Assembly: GCF_030445035.2 (NCBI RefSeq) | Contig: NC_080682.1 | Location: forward strand, 35,260,770-35,324,769 | Source of the DNA: Dasypus novemcinctus | Taxonomy: Eukaryota; Chordata; Mammalia; Cingulata; Dasypodidae | Length of the DNA: 64,000 bases | Reading direction: 5' to 3' | Shown: piece after piece, positions 57,346-64,000 of the stretch | Layout of the letters: each line of letters starts with the position of its first letter | How positions within the stretch are numbered: the stretch's first letter is position 1 | Position numbers and translations under genes: made by a program | Notes under the pieces: generated by a model | Told to the model about the DNA's origin: nothing | The model's input: only the letters and a program-made list of their open reading frames with translations | The model's database searches: none

Positions 57346-59209
57346 TCCTCCCCTGCAAATATTTTTGAATGTATTCCAGTCACTCATTCTTCCAAAAGAG
57401 ACAATGGTGAAAGGATGAAAGAGAATAGAGAGAGGATGACAAAGAAAAGGTGTGGGTAGAGAGAAAGACAATGAGGAATTTTTCCTAACAGAAATGAATT
57501 TACTATTATAACCAACAATAATTTAATACATATTTATGTTATTAATTGGTAACTTTATAGCAAGTCAAACACATTACAAATATAAAATTCACTTGAATGT
57601 GTTTTCAAGAGACATGTAAATTGTCTAAATTTACTCAAGACTTGGAATTAAGTTTAAGTGTCTATTTTTATTCTAGAATTTTCTTGGGTTGAAACGAGCA
57701 TTTTTTTGTAACCAATATTAATGAAACAATTTACTTTATGTATTAAAAAGCCTTTCCCCTGGAACTGGGAAAAAGATGGCTTTTTCCTTACTTCTCAGTG
57801 CACTAATTTTAAGCTGATTTGTTCCTTCACTTCTTGAGATATGAACATCTCAATATGACAAAATCTTAGTGTATTTCATGTCACAGAGATAAATCATTGT
57901 GGGTCACTGAATTCAACACAGAGTAATTCATGGCAAATGATTCACTTCTTTAAAGCCAGGAAAATACAACTGACAATTAAGAATAGGTTAAACACTTTGG
58001 TTTTGACATGCGAAAGAAAAAAGAAAAGTTTTCAGCACATACACAGATGCCACCTTAACATTTTGTTGTGTTGTTTTGTCATGCACTATTCTCTCTTCAC
58101 ACTCCAATAAATGAGAAACAGTCTGAATGCTTGGAAACTAATAACAGAAATCAAACACTCTTTGTGGCATATATTGTGATTTAATTCTATCACCAATAGC
58201 TTTTGCAAACAATTTTATTTATGATCATTAGGTGATACTGAGTTAATAATTATTTTAAAGTCTACATAAGTAAATATAATATATTAATGACATAGCCATG
58301 ATGTATTCTTGAGAGAAACATGTATCAAAAATCCAGCCAAGGACTTTACAGGGATAGTGAGATATGAACAGAGAAAAAACAGATATTGTCTTCCAGGTAA
58401 TATTTCAACAAAAATAAGAGTGGTATAAGACATTGCAAGGGCTAGAAACTGGTTATTTAAATATATGTATGTAAAGAAACTGAAAAAATAATACTGTATT
58501 CTTTATGACATCACACAAGTTGCATCTACCTCTGCTGTTTTGTTCATCACTGTGTGTGAGGGATAACTGGAGTTAAACACTTACCAAGGGGAAACCATAT
58601 GGTATGAAAAGAAAGTCCTGTAAGATAAGTTGAAATGTTAACTTACCCTATTCTGAAGTCATCAGGAAGCATTTTGAAATTAAATAACTTTCACCTTGTT
58701 TGTCGTTTATATTTAGTATGATCTTGTGATATGAATGTGGTTCTTCCCATTTCCTAATTATCACTATTAAAAAAGGCATTTCATGCACATTATAGCAAAT
58801 TTAAAATTAGCAAATAAGTCTGTACTTTCTAGATATAATCATAATATTTATTCATCTTTGTAAATTCTAATATGATATAAGAAGAAAACAAGTGGTAAAA
58901 ATTTAACATAAAATTAACTGTAAAATGTATCATGTAAATTGGCAGGGTTTTTGATTATTAGTTATATATGACTCAAGTGGCCAAAAATTGAGCATACATT
59001 TTTCATTTATTTTAAACAGAAAAACATATCCATCTGGGCCCAAGTTCATTATCATTCCCTATCTCATCACTGCCTCTGATATCATTATCCCATTGCAAGT
59101 GACAAAATGATGACATAATTGAGCACACTATTTTTGTGGAATATTACCAGGAGCACCTATAAATGTATACTGGAATGTCTGTGCTGTCATAACATTCTTC
59201 AGATTTCTG
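57346..59209. other. Unassigned AT-rich DNA
   Basis: No recognised repeat or exon in these 1.9 kb. This is the upstream flank of the OR pseudogene. Confidence 0.5.
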
Positions 59210-59868
59210 TTGAAGAATGTGGCTGACTTCATCATGTTTATATATACATTTTTTTTCAGATTTATTTTATTTTCTTTCCCCTTCCCCCCTACCCCAGTTG
59301 TCTGTTCTCTGTGTCTATTCACTGCATGTTCTTCTTTGTCTGCTTCTGTTGTTGTCAGCGGCACGGGAATCTGTGTTTCTTTTTGTTGCGTCATCTTGTG
59401 TGTCAGTTCTCTGTGTGTGCGGCGCCATTCTTGGGCAGGCTGCACTTTCTTTCACGCTGGGCGGCTCCCCTTATGGGGCACACTCCTTGCGCGTGGGGCT
59501 ATCCTATGCGGGGACACCCCTGCGTGGCACGGCACTTCTTGCGTGCATCAGAACTGCATGTGGGCCAGCTCCACATGGACCAAGGAGGCCTGGGGTTTGA
59601 ACCTCAGACCTCCCATGTAGTAGACAGAAGCCCTAACCACTGGGCCAAGTCCGCTTCCCCATCATGTTTATATTGAGGGGCCTCACAGATAACATTGAGC
59701 TGAAAGTCTCCTTGTTTTTATTATTTCTAGTGATCTATATCTTTAATTTGATACGTTGCATTGGTCATCTGGGATTCCCGGCTCCACAGTCCTGTGTACT
59801 ATTTTCTACATGTTTTGTCACTCTTGGATGTCTGCTCTTCTTCAGTTGTCACCACCAACTGTAAAAGG
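59210..59868 (+). pseudogene. Olfactory receptor pseudogene fragment, split by a SINE
   Basis: The N-terminus of a class II OR. Part 1 (59,210-59,243) reads KNVADFIMF after a TTG that sits at the expected start position, preceded by an acceptor-like TTCTTCAG. After the SINE, part 2 continues in frame with ILRGLTDNIELKVSLFLLFL and IYIFNLI (TM1). A frameshift before 59,785 leads to [20 protein letters not shown] (the TM2 region; family HTPMYFFL). The homology stops at 59,868, just before a TAG. Lost ATG, frameshift, SINE and loss of about 80% of the gene make it dead. It resembles the intact gene at 47,188 in type. Confidence 0.85.
59244..59660 (-). mobile_element. DAS-III SINE inserted in the OR pseudogene
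   Basis: Head on the minus strand GGGAAGCGGACTTGGCCCAG, standard DAS-III body, T-rich left end. A perfect 13-bp target duplication ATCATGTTTATAT lies at 59,231-59,243 and 59,661-59,673. Three overlapping frames of 121-136 codons cross the SINE; they are artefacts with a few OR codons attached. Confidence 0.95.
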
Positions 59869-59874
59869 TAGTTC

Positions 59875-60010
59875 TATTATAACCTATAATCACAGTTGAG
59901 GAAACAGAGGCAAATAAACTCTAAGGCTTGTGCTAAAGTCCCCATAGCTCATAGAATGATACAAGGATGCAAAACTGAACTTCCTAGCTACAGAATCCCT
60001 GATTTAAGCA
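59875..60010 (+). mobile_element. MIR SINE
   Basis: Contains the MIR core-type sequence 'gaggaaacagaggcaaataa' followed by 'gctaaagtccccatagctc' (family: gaggaaactgaggc...cccaaggtcacacagct). MIRs are ancient and shared across mammals, so this stretch is old. Confidence 0.75.
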
Positions 60011-61709
60011 CGTTAGTAAACAGAATGAAAGAATTGGCTAAGTTTTTGACTTTGCTAACTCCATTATCCTTTCCAGACAATATCATATGAAGTAGTATAG
60101 TCTACATTTTGTCAAGCAAGAAAGAAGAGAGAAAAGGAAATTATGTAAGAAATATTGTAAAAATAGTTTCCACTGAATTTGAGAAGTAATTGAACTGGAT
60201 AATCCATAAAGAATTTGCATTTTTGAGTCTAAGTGATCAATATATCAAAGACAACACAGGATAAAGAAGAAGCAAAATTAATAGTAGTAGAATAAGAAGA
60301 AGGGGAAGGAGGAATAAAAATAATAATAATGAGAGAAGAAGAAGAAACAATTTCATCAACAAAAAGATAAGTCGATTCAATATAACTGATGAAGAAAGAA
60401 TTAGTGAACAAAATCCAATAGGGATTAACCAAACAGAAAAATCTTTACCAAAAAAAAAAAAAAAAAAATGTGACTAATATCCCGTTACTGTGAAACAGAT
60501 CAAACATCTAATATACATACATATATATGTATACAAATTATACATTTATTACAATAAGAATAGAGAGGGAGTGCATCAGGCAAACTATTAAAGGAGATAA
60601 TGGCAAAAACATTTCTAAAAATAAGAAAAGACATAAAACCACAGTCGACAAATGTTAGAAAACTCCGGTAATAATTACAAATAACAAATCGACCAATAAG
60701 AAAACACATGGAGTCAGGGTCTCACTGCTGAATCACTAATACAGGTAGAAAATTATCAAGGCAGAGGAAAATACATATATTATATACAGAAGAAAAACCA
60801 TGAGAATTATACCATACTTGTCATCAAAAAATTACAGCAAGAACATAATGGAGGGACATGGTGAAGTACTGAAATATATTATTTGTCATTACAGAATTCA
60901 TTACCTATTGAAATACTTTTCAAATACAAAAAAAAAAAAACTAACTAAAGACGTTTTCAGGGAATTAGCACATGCACATACACAGAGAGGAATAATTTAT
61001 TGCCAGCAGTCTTGCACTCCAAATTTTTCCAGGCAAATAGGATTAAGAAAACAAAACAGAAGGACTCTTGCATCTACTGAAATAACTAATAACACTATAA
61101 ATGTAAAATTCAAAGGAAATATATCAAAATATAAGAAAAGATGAATGTACTTTCAAGATGAGAAATAACTCAAAAAGGCATACAACTAAAAAAGAAATGC
61201 TTATGAAAGATGTAAAACTAATTGCAAATAAAAATAAAGAAATAACAATAAATAGATATAATAAACATATTTTTTATATTTTAGAGCACAGAAAGACATA
61301 TTAAAGTAATTTTATTTGTTATAGATATATGATAATGCACAATATAAAAAATAAATTGAGAAAGTATGAATACAGTGAAGGCTCTTTATAAGACATAAAT
61401 ATAACAAAGATTTGTTAAATAGTTTTTAATTACTAGGATATTTTACTCTTGAAACAGAGATTGACATTTATTTTGGACATTCAAAAAACATTAAGGAAAA
61501 TAACCAGATAGAATTTTACAGAGAAAATATTAAAATAAATTTCAAAAGAAATCACATTTTATAATTCTATTGCTTGAAGGCAAATAGTACATCTAATTAC
61601 AATTATGAAACTTTGAATAACCAAAAAAAAAATTCTTGAAAAATCATAACATACCTTTTAAGATTTAATTTGAACAGCACTGTTAAATTTCCTAGACTAC
61701 TTATAGAAT
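60011..61709. other. AT-rich DNA with possible HAL1/L1 ORF1 remnant
   Basis: From about 60,780 to 61,150 there are blocks like the ORF1 3' region of HAL1 or old L1 ('ttattgccagcagtcttgc', 'cactccaaatttttccagg'), on the plus strand. The rest is A-rich with no name I can give; the 114-codon frame at 60,800-61,144 is part of this remnant. Purine-rich (GAA)n-like sequence lies at 60,290-60,350. Confidence 0.4.
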
Positions 61710-63615
61710 ATACCATGAAATGGGCTTGCTTTAAAAAATTGGAAATTATTAACTTTCAGGTTGTGGCCATGAGAGTGCCCAAATCGAAGTATAGTGAAAG
61801 CCTTGCTCACCCTGAACACGGGGTGAAAGTTCCACTCTCATCAATCATAAGGATGATGGTCAAGCTCTAGGCTCTTATCCTGTCAAGAATTGGAGGTGGC
61901 GCCCAGATTCTCCTCAATCCCTCAGGCATATGAGAAGAGAGAAAACTTGTGTGATAACACTTTTCCTGAACAATTGGTCAGAAGGCCTGCCCTGTCTATG
62001 TGCTAGTAGTGTATACTCACCCTTTCCAAACACCAGTGGTCTTGCCCATTAAACTTGAGAAGATATCTTTGGTCCAGACATTAGCTTACAAGGTTGTGCT
62101 TTTTAAATGAGTTTTCCTCTAATCTGTTTCTCTTCTGTCCCTTATAGTCCAGATTGCCAGTGGTTCTGTTTATAGAGATCTTGAAAAAAAGCTTGTCAGT
62201 ATTGCATATACTGCATAGAGGTCCAAACCATCAGACAAAAGAACTTTCCACAAATCCTTTGGTGATAACTGCATTTCCAATTCTGACTTGTACTGAATTG
62301 AGTGGCTAGATCCATGTTCAGTTAAATATTTATATGGAGCACTTTTCTTTGAGAACTTGCTTTCTGGAAGTTCAGAATTTTCCAAACCATCAGTTTCTGG
62401 TTTCTTTGTGCTAAAGAGTTCGGCTCTGAGCTTATCCTTTGCCTCTTGCATTTTACTAAAAGCTTTAATGAGTAACCAGGCTGTACTTTCCACATTTATT
62501 TTGGAAACCTACTCATCTAAAATTCCAAGATGGTCAATTTCACATTCTGCCTTTCATATGACATCAGAACTCTTATTTGCCAAATTCTCTGCCACTTTAA
62601 TAAAAAGTTCACTTACCTTCCAGTTTGCAATGCCATAGTTGTCATTTCTGTCTAAGACCTCAATGTAAGTAGCTGTAGCATCCATGTTTCTATCATCAGT
62701 CTCCTCAGAACAATCTAGACCTTTTCTTATCAAACACCTCACAATTCTTCCAGCCTCTACCCCATAACCAATTCCAAAGCCTTTTCCACATTAATGGTAT
62801 TTGTAATAGCAGTACCCCATCCTTCTTGTTACATCGTTTGTTTTAATTTCTTGGGCTGTTAAACTATATCATTGATGTGGAGACAGTGAGCAGGGAGTGG
62901 GAAAAAGAGGTGTGATATGGTGGCATTTTCGGGACTTGCAGTTGTCCTCAGTGATATTGCAGGGACAGATACAGGATATTATATATCTGAATGGACTGGG
63001 AGAGAGTGAAGCTACAACATAAACTATAATCCATGCTGTGTAGCAATGCTTCAAAATGTACTCATTAAATGCAATGAATGTACCACAGTAATGAAAGAAA
63101 TTGTTGATGTGGGAGGAGTGGGGGATGTGGGGAGTGGGGTATATGGAAACCTCATATTTTTTAATGTAATATTTTGTGTGATTTATGTATCTTTAAAAAA
63201 AAAGAAAAGAAAAAAAATCATATACCATGAAATGAGTTGTTAAACAATGGGAAATTATTTGCTTACAGTTTGAAGTCATGAGAATGTCCAAATAAATGCA
63301 TAGTAAAGGTTATGCTTTCTGCTTGATAACAATTTCCCTGTGATCCCTGGCTTCTCACAAGGCAGCTTCTTCTGGTCTCTCTCTTCTCTTTCAGGTTCCA
63401 TTTATTTTAGCCACTTGCTCCTTTGGCTTTCTATATCTGTGTATTCATCCTGTTTATAAAGGACTCCAGTAAGAAGATTGAGACCCCCCCTAGGCTATGC
63501 CTTAATTGAGGAAATCTCTTCTAAAAGTCCTACTTATAACAGATTTACACAAACAGGAATGGATTCGATTTAAGAGCAAGCTTTTATAGGAAACCTACAG
63601 CTTAAAACTACCACA
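61710..63615 (-). mobile_element. MLT1/MaLR-like provirus remnant
   Basis: On the minus strand: a 5' LTR B (63,615-63,215, continuing at 62,875-62,832 after a nested insertion), then an internal start region with 'ggggtactgctattacaaat' (complement of about 62,793-62,812), typical of MaLR internal sequence, then a gag-like region (62,742-62,170) and a partial 3' LTR B (about 61,870-61,710). The internal frames 62,742-62,554 and 62,493-62,170 are gag-like, and the second begins with the same kind of helix (STAWLLIKAFSKMQEAKDKL) as the MaLR copy at 20,469-20,696. No pol. Confidence 0.68.
62876..63205 (+). mobile_element. Family C 3' end, nested in the MLT1-like provirus
   Basis: The longest of the truncated copies, about 330 bases: 'gatgtggagacagtgagc', 'ttcgggacttgcagttgtcc', 'gatattgcagggacaga', a G-rich block 'gtgggggatgtggggagtgg' and 'tttttaatgtaatattttg', then an A-rich tail. 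It separates the LTR end from the primer-site region of the provirus. Confidence 0.75.
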
Positions 63616-64000
63616 AGGTGAAATAAGTAAAGTTTCATTTTCAGATAATGTAGAGGAAATTTTCTTTAAAAATGAAACTTTAGCACTCTACCTTATTAAA
63701 ATTTAAGAGATGCAAGAAAATAACCTTGAAAATTCTTAGCTTTATAACATTTTAAAAGTTTCATTGAAAATTTCAAAATAAACGGGCTAGCATTAACTCA
63801 AGAATTGATTTATTTTCAAGAAACTTGAAAAACAATGAAACTCAAGATGAAGAGAATGATTTTATGAAACACACAGAATTCTGACCAAGTGCTTTAGTTA
63901 CCTTATTGACAATTCACAAAAATGTAGGTTTTTCAAATATTTAGCAGTTAGACACCAAACAAATATTACTACATTCAGATTTTTAACCTGTCAAGTTTAC
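63616..64000. other. No recognisable feature
   Basis: AT-rich sequence to the window edge with nothing I can name. Confidence 0.5.

Overview
The window is mammalian nuclear DNA, almost certainly from an armadillo (Xenarthra, Dasypodidae, possibly Dasypus). It is AT-rich and dominated by LINE-1, and it carries four copies of a tRNA-headed SINE whose body matches the armadillo DAS-III family, plus several shorter DAS-type SINEs. Nothing prokaryotic is present. Most short open reading frames in the window are chance frames or shreds of retroelements. The only intact protein gene I can support is one olfactory receptor (OR).

Layout. 1-5.3 kb: a decayed L1 ORF2, a minus-strand MaLR-type LTR, an L1 3' end, a long unclassified repeat (called family C here) and an MLT1-like LTR. 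5.36-16.56 kb: an L1 3' region in which a segment is tandemly duplicated, broken by a DAS-III SINE and by a 9.1-kb class I (gammaretrovirus-like) provirus. The provirus has paired LTRs, a tRNA-Pro-type primer site, and gag, pro, pol and env in order, all inactivated. 16.57-20.96 kb: minus-strand LTRs and a MaLR-like provirus with gag-like remnants. 21-25.3 kb: mostly unassigned AT-rich DNA with LINE pieces. 25.3-29.57 kb: a plus-strand L1 with a tandem-repeat 5' UTR, a broken ORF1, a large internal deletion and duplicated 3' UTR units. 30.1-35.1 kb: a minus-strand L1 with nested insertions. 36.4-44.05 kb: a nearly full-length old plus-strand L1 holding at least five younger insertions, among them a probable processed pseudogene. 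44.3-49.5 kb: the intact OR (47,188-48,114) in its unique flank. 49.5-64 kb: SINEs, L1 3' ends, a (CTTT)n tract, a 220-bp tandem duplication, an OR pseudogene split by a DAS-III SINE, a MIR and an MLT1-like provirus.

How it fits together. One intact OR, a second broken OR of similar type about 12 kb away and heavy L1/ERV load are what the edge of a mammalian OR gene cluster looks like. The insertions are nested, so relative ages can be read from the sequence: old L1s were hit by the ERV, by family C 3' ends and finally by DAS SINEs. I found no tRNA or rRNA gene, CRISPR array or operon. Calls rest on reading the sequence and on remembered family features; no database search was run.
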